64,000 nt of DNA, taken from Odobenus rosmarus divergens (lineage: Eukaryota > Chordata > Mammalia > Carnivora > Odobenidae). The DNA is taken from assembly GCF_000321225.1 (NCBI RefSeq), contig NW_004451010.1, positions 288,542-352,541 of the forward strand, read 5' to 3'. A program made the translations under genes and the position numbers. The notes below the pieces were generated by a model. That model was not told the origin of the DNA. It was given only the letters and a program-made list of their open reading frames with translations, and made no database searches. The stretch's first letter is position 1. Each line of letters starts with the position of its first letter. This document shows positions 24,017 through 36,426 of the stretch, one piece after another.

Positions 24017-25609
24017 AATTAGAATCTATTTTCCATTCAGGTAACTCAAATCCATTCAAGTCTTTCCATCAGTTCATTCATTCATCAAAGTCTCATCATT
24101 AATTAATAAATGGGCACTTTCTGTGAGTCAGATACTGTTCTAGGCACTGAGGATACCACACTGAATAAAATAAAGAACTTCAGTTTAAACTCTGTAAGGA
24201 GCTTATATACCATCTCTTACTCCACCACTAAAATCTGATTTATAATTATCTTTCACTATACTATAAAAGCCTCCAACCTGATCCATTCTCTTCTATTCTA
24301 CACTCTCAGAGTCTCTATCTTTATTTTATATCATGTGCCTGAATCTATTTTTTTCTCTGATATATAAATCAATCTTACTTAAATTCTTCTCATGCCTCTA
24401 AGCCCAAAGTGACTCATAAAATGCCTTTGTTTTTCATTCAGTAAAAGCTAAATTAAAAAAAAAAAAAGAAAGTAGTGACTTTCTTATAGACCCAAGTAAC
24501 CAGATAATGCTAACAATAAAAGGAAATTCAGCTCCCCCCCCCACACTGCTAAGTACCTGAATTTTTCTTTCTTTCCTTCTTAAAAAAATAGTTTAACCTA
24601 ATTAAAAAAAGGATTTGACTGACCTGACTTGTTCCTATTTGGGCAAAACTCTTTATTCCAAGTGACTTCATTGGCTACTGCCCAGACTTCATATTGGTCT
24701 CCCTTAGATCAAGTGTCGTGTCCTGTGGCTGAGGTGGAGTAAGAGTGAGTTCCTGAAGAAAAGATCATTACTGTTGCTGCCTCCTTATTAGAGTCTCTGG
24801 ATATGGAACAATCCCTTCAAAGGAAATTTTACATACAGAAGATACCATGTTTAACATGTCTAGTTCACCATTACAAAGTATTTCAGATAAGTAAATTAAA
24901 GAAGTTGTACTGCCTCTGCATTCTGTTTATCATGGGTTAGGGGAGGGAAGAAACTCTGGTTGGAAAAACATCTGGTAGCCAGAGAAGGGGAAGCATGTAG
25001 TTAGAATCAAGTATTCACAGAAATAAACATAAGTAAGTAAATAAATAAACACGTACTTAAAAAAAAAAAAGGGAAAAGGAAATAGGCTTAGGACAGAGGT
25101 TTCTCTACCTATGTGCCTCTTACCCTGGCTCCTTGTTCTTCATCTTCCTGACACTTCTCAGGAGCTTCTTAGCACCCACCCTCCTAGAACTGCTGTCCCA
25201 TCTTAGGGAGCCACCACCACTGCCTTAATGCTGAAGATATTTCTTATGTTCTATTATAAAAAGTGAAGAAACTTAGCTCTGATAATATTTTTACTTGTGG
25301 AATCTCACCTAACACTTGGACAACTGAGAACAGTATATCTCATGTTTTGTAATTAGGCTGATATTTAGTATCTTAAAAAAAGTATAAACTCAGGGCAAAA
25401 TTGAGCTAAAACTTTGGGTCTATTAGATGTTGTTGGTAAATGAGTAATTTTAATAACACCAAGTTTATGAAATATATAATTCCTTTGGTTGATTTGTCTT
25501 GGTGATCTATAATTAACATTTGTGTGTATTGATGAGAATGAGTGTATTTGACAACTACATGCATCTAGAATAAGTAGAAGGGCAGGATCCTCAATTCTTG
25601 GTAAATCTG

Positions 25610-25800
25610 TCAAACTGACATGATTCCACCTTGCTACCTGTATCACTTTGGTCAAATCATTTAATTCTCAGAACTGTTTTGTTATCTGTAAAAATGGGAG
25701 AAATACCTACTTTGTAGGATTGCCATCAAATCAACAGAGGTATTTGGAAGTGGCTGGTACAACATCTGGCATATAGTAGCTCAGTGAAGTTCCTTTCTTC
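25610..25800 (+). repeat. MIR, sense
   Basis: MIR core (tcatttaattctcagaact, then gttatctgtaaaaatggga) and 3' part (catctggcatatagtagct). Confidence 0.7.
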
Positions 25801-26370
25801 CTTTCCCCCCCTCTTTTTTCCCTCCTTCTTTCTCACGACCACTTCTCTGTTCTCTTTCTAATGGTCTAAACACAAAAGGACCAAGCTCCCACAGGATAGC
25901 CCTTTTCCTCTGCCCTCTTGATTTTTCCTTTTGTTACCTCATTGTGACTAAATACGCTTACATCTAATATAGAGAGAACACAAAAATCTGTCTTTAAACT
26001 TGTTCTCTTAGTTTTTCCGGTCTCTTCTCTGGTTCCCAAGAGACCTGTTTACTTCAGCATTTTATTGTTGCTTTAAGTTTAACATCTCAGAAGCTGCTTA
26101 AATCACTTCCTTATTTTTCAAATAGGCACCTCTTCTGATTTCCTCATTGTCTAGCCAAAGCATTACTTCCTTCTCTAATCCATTAATACAGATTGATAAA
26201 GCCCTCAGTGATTAATCCTGAATGACTCTTTGACTCCATTATTCTATATCCTGAAATTCTAAAAACTTACCCTCAGTTTGCAGTACATTAATTTCAAGTT
26301 TTTAATATTTGTAAGCTCAAAATCATTTCAGTTTTTGAGTTAGAATTTGCTTAAAATCCTATGAGGTTCT

Positions 26371-26414
26371 CTCGCTCTCTCTTTTTTTTGATGTATTTAT
26401 TTTTTTGAGAGAGA

Positions 26415-26447
<33 letters not shown>

Positions 26448-26582
26448 CATGCTTAAGGGAGAGGGTAGGAGGGAGAAAAGCAGACTCCCTACTGAATGCA
26501 GAGGCCTATGCATGGCTCCATCTCATGACCTGAGCCGAAACCAAGAGTCAGATGCTTAACCAACTGAGCTACACAGGTGCCC
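26371..26582 (-). mobile_element. CanSINE with AC repeat, antisense, older
   Basis: It includes an AC run at about 26,417-26,444 and the ccaagagtcagatgcttaac core. Flanked by tcctatgaggttct and tcctatgagattcc. Confidence 0.9.
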
Positions 26583-27072
26583 AGAGGTCCTATGAGATTC
26601 CTAAGAAAAGGGAATTTTTCTTGTTGTTTTGTATATGTCAAAACCTAGTAAACGGTTGATTTACTGATTATTGATTAGAGCTATAAAAATAAACTCCAAA
26701 GTGTTCCTTTATTTCTTTCTTCCTGTTCTTTTGTTTAGCTTCCTTCATCTTGCTCACAGATCTTTCTACAAGAGAAAGGATATTATCTATTTTATGTCTT
26801 AGGGTATTAGTAATGGAGATTAAAGATTTGATTTGGGTTCTATTATATGGAAAAAAAATTTTTGATACTAATTTTTTAGCTCTATAAAACCGCTTTTTTT
26901 CATAGGACCCATGAGCAGCCACTTTGGTTTTTCTTGGGTCATTCATGGAGTGTGGTGACAATGATTTGGATTAGAGAAATGGCCAGATTATGGTCCAGTT
27001 TTTCAGTAATTACAAATAGATTATGTCTGAGGGCATTTTGCTTCAGCATTAATAAACTAAAGCCAACTTGAT

Positions 27073-27172
27073 AGAGCCTGGTTTGGGCTTTGTGCTGGGC
27101 ATGGATACTGCTTAGGATTCTCTCTCCCTCTCCCTCCTGCCCTCCTCACTTCTCTAAAAATAAATAAATAAA
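27073..27172 (+). mobile_element. 5'-truncated CanSINE, sense
   Basis: Only the 3' half of the SINE is present (about 100 bp). It is flanked by aataaactaaagccaactt and aataaactaaaatcaactt, so it is an original truncated insertion, not a deletion product. Confidence 0.75.
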
Positions 27173-27469
27173 TAATAAACTAAAATCAACTTTTAAAAGT
27201 TTCAGTAAGATTTAACAGATCCATTGCTGGATACCAGCTTTATATAAAAGATGCTGTTTTTATTCTCTATTCAATAGTATGCTACCATTTTTGTTGATAG
27301 TAACAAATAATTCAAATACTCATATTAAAAAGATAAATAAGAAATAAATTATAAATATGCATTGATGAGGAAACCAAAAGTTGGGATAAAAACAACTCAG
27401 AACCTTTGTTTAGTTTTCGGCTTGTATGAGCTTATGGTTCATAGCATGTCTTCACCTTTAACCTTGCAG

Positions 27470-27514
27470 GGACTCAAAGGCTATCCAGGGCTCCCAGGAC
27501 TCCAAGGTGAACCA
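27470..27514 (+). CDS. COL24A1: Collagen helix exon 3 (local), 45 bp
   Basis: This exon codes GLKGYPGLPGLQGEP, five perfect triplets. The acceptor is accttgcag and the donor the consensus gtaagt; phase 0 at both ends. The GLK and GYP/GLP triplets have Lys and Pro in the Y position, the usual sites of hydroxylation in collagen (known for the family, not visible here). A 5'-truncated sense CanSINE lies 0.3 kb upstream and an antisense CanSINE 0.39 kb downstream. Confidence 0.9.
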
Positions 27515-27903
27515 GTAAGTACTTCATTTATAAAACTTGTATCTTCTCCAGTAAAAAAGACACACATTAGTGAACTCCATTGAGAGATTATTTTCCCCCA
27601 CTTATTAAAATTTCCTTCTCAGTGATTTTCACTCTCTTTAGTGCAAGACAGAATTTTTCAATTGATCATGTTATAGGTTTGTTTTTGTTTTTTTTCCTGA
27701 ATCCCTGACTGACTTTAACTATCTGCCTAAGATGTTCCAGGACAGCAGTTCTTAAACTTTTGAGGTTCACAAGCCCCTTTAAGAATGTTATAAATGCTAT
27801 GAACTCTTTCTCCAGAAAACACACATATTCATGCACATGAATGCACACACGCACACACATTTATTTTTATATTTTTGTTTTCATTTTTTCTTTCACACAT
27901 TTG

Positions 27904-27943
27904 TGTTTTTTTAAGATTTTATTTGAGAGAGAGCGCGCTCATG

Positions 27944-27979
<36 letters not shown>

Positions 27980-28087
27980 TGGAAGGGAGGGTTGGAGGGA
28001 GAGGGAGAAGCAGATTCCCCACTGAGCAGGGAGCCCAACACGGGACTTGATCCCAGGATCCTGGCAGACTGAGCCACCCAGGCGCCC
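27904..28087 (-). mobile_element. CanSINE with AC repeat, antisense
   Basis: An AC run at about 27,943-27,976 lies inside it. The 10-bp duplication cacacatttg occurs on both sides. A short deletion removes part of the region before the head. Confidence 0.9.
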
Positions 28088-28786
28088 CACACATTTGATT
28101 TTTTCTACGGTTTCAGGGGTTTGCCTATTTACAAAAGCCTATTAATAGCTGTTAATTTCCTGACCTTTGCATAAGGGAATGTAAATAAATTTTAATAAAA
28201 ATCCAAATTAGAATAGCACATATGTTATTGTCCATTAGACACATATGCACATATTTAAAGTCAGAATAGTTTGGGAACTCTTTAGTTTTTAATCATGTTA
28301 TTCTTTCTCTCTCCCACCAGAAAATAATATATCATATGTCATAGGGAAAAAAATAAAGCCATATCTCTTGTTTTCAATACAGTATATACTAGGTCAGTAT
28401 AAATAAAGCAGTGAAAAGGATAAGAGATAAGAAACTAACTAGGGTGATGGACACCGTTATTGCAGATTCAGCAAAGAGCCTCAGGAAGCCCTAAAGAGAG
28501 CTCCAGAAAGAAATGTGATAGAATGTCCCTGAGGGAAAGATATAAATGAAATAAAACTAATTTTCTCTTTCATTCATGTTAAGTGGGACAGTATACTCTG
28601 TTCAGTCCTGAGGCACAGTTTTTCAAGATTACTAATTACTAGAAATAGCAAGTAAAGTGATAAATGTTATCTGTAACAAGTGCAATCTCAGTTTCTTGAA
28701 GATTAAACAAGTGCTAAAAAGCATTTATGGGAAAAAAGTCAGAAGGACAGGAAGGATTAGTCCCTGGGGAGAAAAAAAAATCTCTA

Positions 28787-28980
28787 GGGGCGCCTGGGTG
28801 GCTCAGTCGTTAAGTGTCTACCTTCCACTCGGGTCATGATCTCGGGGTCCTGGGATCAAGCCCCGCATCGGGCTCCCTGTTCCGCGGGAAGCCTGCTTCT
28901 CCCTCTCCCGCTCCCCCTGCTTGTGTTCCCTCTCTCGCTTTGTCCCTCTATCTCTGTCAGATAAATAAATAAAATCTTTA
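28787..28980 (+). mobile_element. CanSINE, sense
   Basis: Full-length with A tail; A-rich duplication ending tctctag at left and tctgtag at right. Confidence 0.94.
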
Positions 28981-30479
28981 AAAAAAAATCTGTAGAAAAC
29001 TGCTTTGACACAAATGTCTGGGTTCTAATAAAGAAAACCTAATATTTCACAAGTAAATGAAAAATTGACCATGTTAATACTTACAAGTGTTCTCACAACT
29101 GCTCTATAACCTAGTTCTTAGTATACTTGTTAATGTTCTGAGAGTGTCCATTTTAGAAAAGTCTAAAATCAGTTTTAAAGGTTGGAAAATGTATTTTGGA
29201 ACAGTTATGGCTTTCCATTCTGTTTATTTCCAGAAAAAAAGGCAAAATTGGTGGTAACTGTGAAATACATCTAAAATCATTTTGCATTTTAACTGTGAAC
29301 ACACTGGATATTAAGAGGAGCATAACTATTTTGCTAGGAGACATTTACTTCTGAAAAATTTTGTAAATATCTATAAATTGGTCAACAAGCATTTGGAAAA
29401 TAATTTTATCATCTGTGCAAGTGCTAGTAATTAGAGCTGTCATTTACTGAATTCTTATTAATTGCTAAACTATACCTACTATCAACTATAACTTCTAGTA
29501 GTATAATTATTATTTCCGTATGTTAACTAATTTAATGCACAGCAATGCTAAGGATTGTTGCAGTTTCTCCCACTTTTAAATATATTTCTACACATTGTTC
29601 TGTTTTCTCCACACAATAATCCTGTGACCTAGATATTATTATTCTACTTTACTAATTCTACTTGGTAGCAGTGCTGGGATTCCCAATGAAGTCTTGATTT
29701 TCTCAGAGCGTGTGCTTTTAATTCTTGGTGTTAGAAGTAGGACTGGGGCAAGTTTCCTATTCCTAATTTCTCCAGGGTCTAGAGATAGATCTTTGTGTCT
29801 AAATTGCTCCATTCAATCTATAGATTTAAGTGGGCCAACTTTTTTGTTTTTAACCATTTTTAAGTGCATAGTGAATTTTAAGTTGTAATGTTTGCTTTGA
29901 ATTTCTTCTGAGCTTCTGTGGTTGTCATAGTGATTTTAGAGTGTGGTTGGCTTATACATGTTTATACCATATAAGACTGCTGAAGGCTTACCTGTTTACT
30001 TTGTCTACAGCCATTCCAGGATAGCAGAATTTAGCCATCCCCCAGAATTCTTTTGTGTATTTCTCTTTGCAGCTGGAATGTTTTAGATCTCTACATGTTG
30101 CCTTAACACCTTCTATGAAAATCCATTCAAAATCAGATTTCCTTTATGACTTAAAACAGAGTGCTTTTTAATAGAGCTCAATTAATCTAATTTGGCTAGG
30201 AGAGGAATGAAAGGGATGGTGGTTGGTCTTAGCCAGACAGTGACCTACAGAATAAAAACAGCCCTTTTAATTTGTTTCACTCCTTTCTATTGGCATACCC
30301 AAATATAAGTTTTTGTGAATGTCTGGATATAGGCCTGTGTATTTTAGAATTGGATGAAGCATAAAGGAAGCAATTGTAAATAGACTGGAGCAAATCTCAT
30401 AATTAGAGGGCTTTCCCGAGAGTACTATTGGAAGTTATATATACTTTAGAACTATGCTAGGGAAGCAGCCTTGGATGGT

Positions 30480-30700
30480 GGTCTCTGGAATTAGACATGC
30501 TTATTCAAATCCTCGCTTCCCACATACTAGCTGAGTGACTTTCCACTGGTGACAGATACTGTATGTTTCATTTTTTAATCTGTAAAATAGGGATAATGGC
30601 ACCTACCTTATAGGGTTTAGGCAGATTAAATAAGATAATACATATAAAATACTTAAAATAGTGCCTGGCATATGATAGGTGCTAAATGAATGTTACGGGA
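30480..30700 (+). repeat. MIR, sense
   Basis: Well preserved: tctgtaaaatagggataat, then agtgcctggcatatgatag. Confidence 0.8.
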
Positions 30701-30949
30701 ATATGATATTATATATTGAACATGTTTTTAATAAGGTGATATTTAGTACAGAAATATGGTTTCTGAAATTCATAGATTAAATCTCTCCATATGTAGATAA
30801 GAATTTTATTCTGTACTTCTCAGAAAGCCACTGTTTTATTGACATTCTGTTAAATTGCCCATTGTCATATATATATATAGTATGGATGAATGTCTATACG
30901 TATATAGTATATATGTAAGTATGTGTGTGTGCATGACATGACAACTTTT

Positions 30950-31150
30950 GTCAGATTGTCTGAGTTCATATTCGGGCTCTGCTACTTACTCACTGTGGCA
31001 TCTTGGGCAAGTTTCATAACTTCTCTGTATCTTATTTTCTTCAAATGTAGAATAGAGAAAATAGTATCTATCTCATAGATGTAAAGCTGATGTAATGTGC
31101 TTGGCATAGTGAGTGGCACATAAAAAGGGCTCAGTAAATGGTAATTGTTG
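30950..31150 (+). repeat. MIR, sense
   Basis: It has the ggctctgctacttactcac, cttgggcaagtttcataac and cttggcatagtgagtggca segments in MIR order. Confidence 0.8.
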
Positions 31151-31648
31151 GAGGAAGGGGAGAGGAGGAGGGAGAGAAATGAGAAGAGAACAAAATTGAG
31201 AGAGATTCTGAGAAAAGTGGAGATAAAGATATATTAGGAGCCTTCATGTCTAATAAAATGTTCATCTGTGATCCTCCAATTGCCTTTTCCTTTGTCTGTT
31301 CTTACTATAGATTTTCCAAATTTTTAGGAATTTTATAGTGTTTTTGTACTTAAACTGAAGGTAACACTCTTGTGTGTGCTTCAGAGCAGAAGGGCAAAGG
31401 GCTAGTGTCTTTTATCTCTTACAAACAATAAGAAGGAAATGAATTTTACATAATAAATAAATAATCTATGAAATTTAACATTGCTGTCACCATCTGAGTT
31501 TAAGTAAAGGCAGTTCAACATACAGTCTTCTGGCCATTTCCTTGGTTCAAGAATTATTTAATACACCTAAACTCTGGATAAACTAATGAATGAATTTATC
31601 AGTGAAAGAAAAGTAAAAACAAAGTGGAGGTATTTCTTCTCACTTGAT

Positions 31649-31669
31649 CCCCGCCCCCCCGCCCCCCCC
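31649..31669 (+). repeat. C-rich tract followed by AG
   Basis: C runs of 4, 7 and 8 separated by single G, then AG at 31,670-31,671. The opposite strand is G-rich and could form a quadruplex. It resembles a pyrimidine tract plus acceptor, but no exon follows. Confidence 0.6.
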
Positions 31670-32331
31670 AGTTCTGTAGCAAGTTTCCTTTCTTATGCCT
31701 TTGAGTCTCCTTTCTTCAGCAAACCTTGTTTTAAAATTAAAAATACAAAGTTGTCAATTTAAAATGAGTTTACCCTCCAAAGTTAGTTGGAATTTTTAGA
31801 TGGATCTATGTCATGATAAAGGTACTTACCACTTAATATCCATTTCTTAATCAGACTTGCTGTAAGAATGAGTTTACTTTAGGAAGGAAGAAGAGGTTTG
31901 TTCTAAGGTTCACTGCCCTTTTTAGTCTTCTGGGGCTCATGCTTAGACATTTAAGGAGAGTTGCGAGATGATTGAGGTAAGAAGGAATTCAATGTAAAAA
32001 GATACTGGTTATTAAGAAATGTATCAACTCTTTTTCTAGAATAAGTGTCTTCTTTATGTAGTGCTGGATTTTTCCGTCCTAGATTTATCATTATTAATAG
32101 TCTGTATCTCATTTAGGGCCCCTAATCTGACAGTTTTATTTTTCTATTTAATAATTTTGGCTCATTTTTATTTCAAATAGGTGATTTCAGTCAGATAAAC
32201 AATGTGCAGGACCCTTAGTACTTTTATGGGGAAAAATTTCTTTATAAACTTGGGTATTATAATTGTGCCAAATTTGTTTCCTTGGGCTTCTTTTGATTTT
32301 GTTGTATTGTTTTATTTATTTTTTATTTCAG

Positions 32332-32385
32332 GGAATTCTAGGATTCACTGGTAATATTGGTTCACGTGGTTACCCTGGCAGGCAG
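32332..32385 (+). CDS. COL24A1: Collagen helix exon 4 (local), 54 bp
   Basis: This exon codes GILGFTGNIGSRGYPGRQ, six perfect triplets. The acceptor is ttttatttcag after a long T-rich tract; the donor is gtgagg, slightly weaker than consensus. Phase 0 at both ends. The triplets are poor in Pro (one of 12 X/Y positions), so this part of the helix may be relatively flexible; that is an inference from composition only. Confidence 0.9.
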
Positions 32386-33578
32386 GTGAGGTAACTATAT
32401 TTACATTTCTCCTTTTATGTTCCTTTTCATTAATGCATTGTATGTTCTGATTTTCAGAGTTAATGTTCAAATAATAATTGGTTTATTTCTATTAAATAAT
32501 GAATGCCTCATGGCAAAATAATTTCAAAATTAAAATTGTAAAAATCTTTAAAAATGTTACTGTAGAAAGTTTTGTTTAAAATGGGAGTAGGGTTTTTAAA
32601 CATATGTGATGTGATACAGTGGAAACTTCAAAATTAAAATGCCCAAGGGTCTAATAAGATTTTAAAACAATCCTGCTACTGATTTTACAATACTGCCACT
32701 CACTATAATGAAGTAATGGTAAGAGTTAAGACTGTATAACAAGTGTTATTTTTTAATAGCAGAGTTATAAAAACTTGAGACACAGTTTGGCAGTGCTACG
32801 TATACCACTACTGAATAATTTTATCTGAAATGAATTCAAGTCTTTTTATACAGTTTTGAAAATTCATTCTAAACATTTTATATTTATTTTCCTCTCATTT
32901 ATAACTTTATCTATTTCATATAGACTAATAATAGAGCAAATTTTCTTCCTGAGGTTTTCATGAATTGAAGACTTACTCTTGAAATTAATTATTCATTTAG
33001 CATACTAGAAAGCTATAGTTATAATATCTTTTTATTCTCAAGAATGAGGGAAATGAAAATGCCAAAAAGTAATCTATAGTTAACAAAATTCCATATTTTA
33101 GGCCTTTAAAAATACATGGAGAGTATTGTATATTAGAGTCTTACCACCAAGTGATGATTTGTGTTGTCTGAAAGATATATAAATACTCAAGCATATGGAG
33201 ATTGATCTGAAGTTAAAAATGTATTGATTTTTAAATTATGGGAATATATTTTAGATAAGTTAATTAGAAGTATTTTAAAAAACAGTTTTCCAATGAGAAA
33301 TAATTTAATTAAAATTTATTTTTTTTGCATCTTATACTGTGTGTTAATTTACCTTGTTTAGGTATCTAAAATATATTTTTGTATAGATTATATATAGTAC
33401 CTCTTTTGGCTCTGAAATTCTAAAACTCCTTGAACATATATAGTCTTCATTAAGTATACCTAGTTCTGAATTTTATACTTGTGAAAATGATACCTCTTTA
33501 TATGACCATTTTATTTTATTTATCAACAATGCTTTCAAAATACTGTAGTATGATAATGATGTCTTTTGTTCATACTAG
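32386..33578 (+). other. Intron after exon 4 (1.19 kb, shortest in the window)
   Basis: AT-rich sequence with no repeat or exon that I can recognise. Confidence 0.7.
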
Positions 33579-33623
33579 GGTTTAGCTGGACCAGAAGGTA
33601 ATCCAGGTCCTAAAGGTGTACGA
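33579..33623 (+). CDS. COL24A1: Collagen helix exon 5 (local), 45 bp
   Basis: This exon codes GLAGPEGNPGPKGVR, five perfect triplets. The acceptor is catactag, with a weak pyrimidine tract, and the donor the consensus gtaagt. Phase 0 at both ends, frame intact. It pairs with exon 4 at only 1.2 kb distance, the closest pair of exons in the window. Confidence 0.9.
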
Positions 33624-34293
33624 GTAAGTAAACATTTTCATCATTTTGTAAGCAGGCTTGCATAAAAATCAAATGAAGTATGTAAAATAGGTATCAGTTT
33701 CACACTTCCGTAGGAACTTTGAATGTAATGCCAGGTTAGCCTGAAAAGAAGTACATTTGTTTAATAGATGCTTTCACTGTTAATAGCCACAGAAAGCAGC
33801 CTTATAGTAGTAGGTTTTACCTCATTCTTTTGTATTGTTTTCTGGCTCCTAGCATAATGTCTGGTATGTTAGAATGGACTCTATCAACATTTGTAGTATA
33901 ATTTATATATGAACGTATATAGACCTAAGAAATCATGATAAAAAATACAAAGAGGCAAAAAAATTGCATATTAATTTCAAGGCTGAGATAATATGATATA
34001 AAAACTATCTGCAGTAAAAAAAAATCTGCAAAGAAGGAAATAAGCTTATCATATCAAGAGTATACCATTGCACTTCAAACCACTAAAGAGTTTAGTCACT
34101 TTTAATCATTAAGGAAGTGAAAAAAAATTACTGTGATATCTTATATAGTGTGCTACAAATTAAAATCAAATCTAGTCTAGGAAAAATAAGAAAAGGTAAA
34201 CTGGAATTTTTGTTTTTAAAATTCTCTACCTTTAAAAGCAAGTTATTTTCCAGAATCTACGTTTATGCCTTATATTATCTAAAATACCTTTTT

Positions 34294-34491
34294 GAGGGGC
34301 ACCTGGATGGCTCAGTCAGTTAAGAATCCGACTCTTGATTTCCGCTCAGGTCATGATCTTAGGGTGGTGAGACGGAGTGCCATGTCAGGCTCCGTGCCGG
34401 GTGTGGAGCCTGCTTAAGATTCTCTCTCTTCCTCTCCCTCTGCCCCATCCCTCTCTCTCTCTCTCTCTTAAAAAATATAACTAAGTAAAAA
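34294..34491 (+). mobile_element. CanSINE, older subfamily, sense
   Basis: It carries the ccgactcttgatttccgctc core. The duplication taaaataccttttt lies at 34,280-34,293 and again just before 34,507. Confidence 0.94.
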
Positions 34492-34599
34492 ATAAAATAC
34501 CTTTTTCAAATAAAGCATAAAGTATTTAAACAGTATGTGCTATAATGATGCTTTAAATTTAAAATTTCTAAATAATACTTTCATATGTTTTTTCTTCCT

Positions 34600-34720
34600 T
34601 TCATTTTGCTCTCAATCCTGTGAAGTAATTTTACAGATGAGAAAATAGCAAGCTAAGGAATTTACCAAAGTTGGCAAAGTCCCAGCTGGCCAAAGAACCA
34701 AAGTCTTCTCACATTTACCT
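34600..34720 (-). repeat. MIR, antisense
   Basis: Reverse MIR core: ttttacagatgagaaaatag. Confidence 0.6.
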
Positions 34721-35241
34721 ATGTACTCTTTCCTCTCTCCTATATCCTGTCTCTACCCTCATATTAAGTGAAAATGTAATGGAGAAAGGTCATGTATTTT
34801 TTTATTAGGAAGTGTACCAAAAGCATGTATTGACTTGGATCTGGGAAGCAGAGAATAGTGGTCAAGAACCGCCTGAGCTTAACATTCTTAAACCATAGTG
34901 TCTAGCATATACAATGCATTTTCTATGCAGACTTTATCGTTTTATTGGAATTTGGGAGTCTTTTCTGTGCATGAACTCATAACTCCAAGACATGTTATTT
35001 GGTACCATGTAGTTTTCTCTTAACTGTATTTTCTCATCTTGCTTCAGTGATTCCCAAAACCTTTCTAAGTTCTTCTTTATACCACTATATTATACATCCT
35101 TTTGTACTGTATTATACATCCTTTTGTTGCTTTTTTCTTCACTTGTATGGAAGCTGTTGTCTGTGTTGTAACCCTTTTTAAGTTATAGTTTTAGGTTTCG
35201 ACAGCCAGCTTTATAAAAGCACTTTAAAAAATAACAAATAT

Positions 35242-35430
35242 GGGGCGCCTGGGTGGCTCAGTTGTTAAGCGTCTGCCTTCGGCTCAGGTCATGATCCCAG
35301 GGTCCTGGGATCAAGCCCCACATCAGGTTCCTTGCTCTCCCTCTCCCACTCCCCCTGCTTGTGTTCCCTCTCTCACTGTGTCTCTCTCTGTCAAATAAAT
35401 AAATTAAAAATCTTAAAATAAATAAATAAA
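35242..35430 (+). mobile_element. CanSINE, sense
   Basis: Head gggcgcctgggtggctcag; internal deletion between the tRNA-like part and the CT-rich part. Flanked by aaaataacaaatat and aaatataacaaatat. Confidence 0.94.
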
Positions 35431-35787
35431 ATATAACAAATATAATTTATTTTCTGATTAATTTAATTGATTTGATTCTTTAATTTTCCTTTGGGAATAC
35501 AGGAGGATTCAGGAAGCCTTTTTCTTTCAGCTTCACATCCACAGAGGGTCTCAAATGTAGACTTTTAACTTTAACTTCAAATCCACATTTGATTAAAAAG
35601 ACAAAAATCACAAAAAACACACCAACAGGATTATAAAATGTTTTTCATTTGATTTGTTTCCTGTTACTGGACTATGCCACAGGCTACATACTGTAAATTA
35701 ATATTTTTATCAATCATGTTGATAAATGATCTTTTGACTGGCAGCATTATTTGATTCCATTTTTTGGTGTTATGATATTACTTTTAT

Positions 35788-35979
35788 GTTTTAAAGATTT
35801 TATTTATTAGAGAGAGAGAGCGCGCACAAGCACGAGCAGCGGTGGGGGGGTGCAAAGGGAGAAGCAGACGCAGACTTTCTGCTGAGTGCGGAGCTGGATG
35901 TGGGGTTCGATCCCAGGACCCTGGGATCATGACCTGACCCATAAGCAGATGCTTAACTGACTGACCCACCCAGGTGCCC
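35788..35979 (-). mobile_element. CanSINE, antisense
   Basis: Flanked by tgatattacttttat and tgatattacttctag, a diverged duplication. It lies 360 bp from a sense copy, forming an inverted pair. Confidence 0.93.
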
Positions 35980-36230
35980 TGATATTACTTCTAGGTTAAA
36001 TGTGTATTTTGTAACCCTCTTTTGGCATTTCTTTGTGTAATTATATGCTCGGTGCCTCGAGAAGTAGAAGTGTGTAGGGCCTCTTCTGACTTTTTAGTGG
36101 CCCTACTGGTGACACAAATTTGCCTCTAACTGGATATATAACCTTCTATCTAAAAGTCAAAAGCATGTATGTTGTTATTTTTTTAATGTTCTTTGTTTCA
36201 TTACACGTTAAACTCTAGGGGTAGTGTCTT

Positions 36231-36426
36231 TTTTTTTTTTTTAAGATTTTATTTATTTGAGAGAGAGAGAATGAGAGACAGAGAGCATGAGAGGAAGGAG
36301 GGTCAGAGGGAGAAGGAGACTCCCTGCTGAACAGGGGGCCCGATGTGGGACTCGATCCTGGGACTCCAGGATCATGACCTGAGCCGAAGGCAGTCACTTA
36401 ACCAACTGAGCCACCCAGGCACCCCT
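36231..36426 (-). mobile_element. CanSINE, antisense, young
   Basis: Perfect 15-bp duplication taggggtagtgtctt at 36,216-36,230 and 36,427-36,441. Subfamily with ggactccagg core. Confidence 0.97.

Larger units (their letters stand above)
15457..27469 (+). other. Intron after exon 2 (12.0 kb)
   Basis: No coding exon was seen. It contains CanSINEs at 15.75, 16.0, 17.9, 19.1, 19.3, 23.8, 26.4 and 27.1 kb, MIR pieces at 16.7, 18.7, 19.0/19.55 and 25.6 kb, and a possible DNA-transposon remnant at 23.2-23.6 kb. A stretch with the feel of an old mammalian repeat lies at 22.5-23.0 kb and another at 24.04-24.2 kb. The GC-richer block at 20.98-21.3 kb could not be assigned. From 19.7 to 22.5 kb I see mostly unique AT-rich sequence. 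Confidence 0.65.
27515..32331 (+). other. Intron after exon 3 (4.8 kb)
   Basis: No coding exon was seen. It holds an antisense CanSINE at 27.9 kb with an AC repeat, a sense CanSINE at 28.8 kb, two MIR copies at 30.48-30.70 and 30.95-31.15 kb, and a C-rich tract at 31,649-31,669. The remainder (29.0-30.4 and 31.7-32.3 kb) is AT-rich with nothing recognised. Confidence 0.65.
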
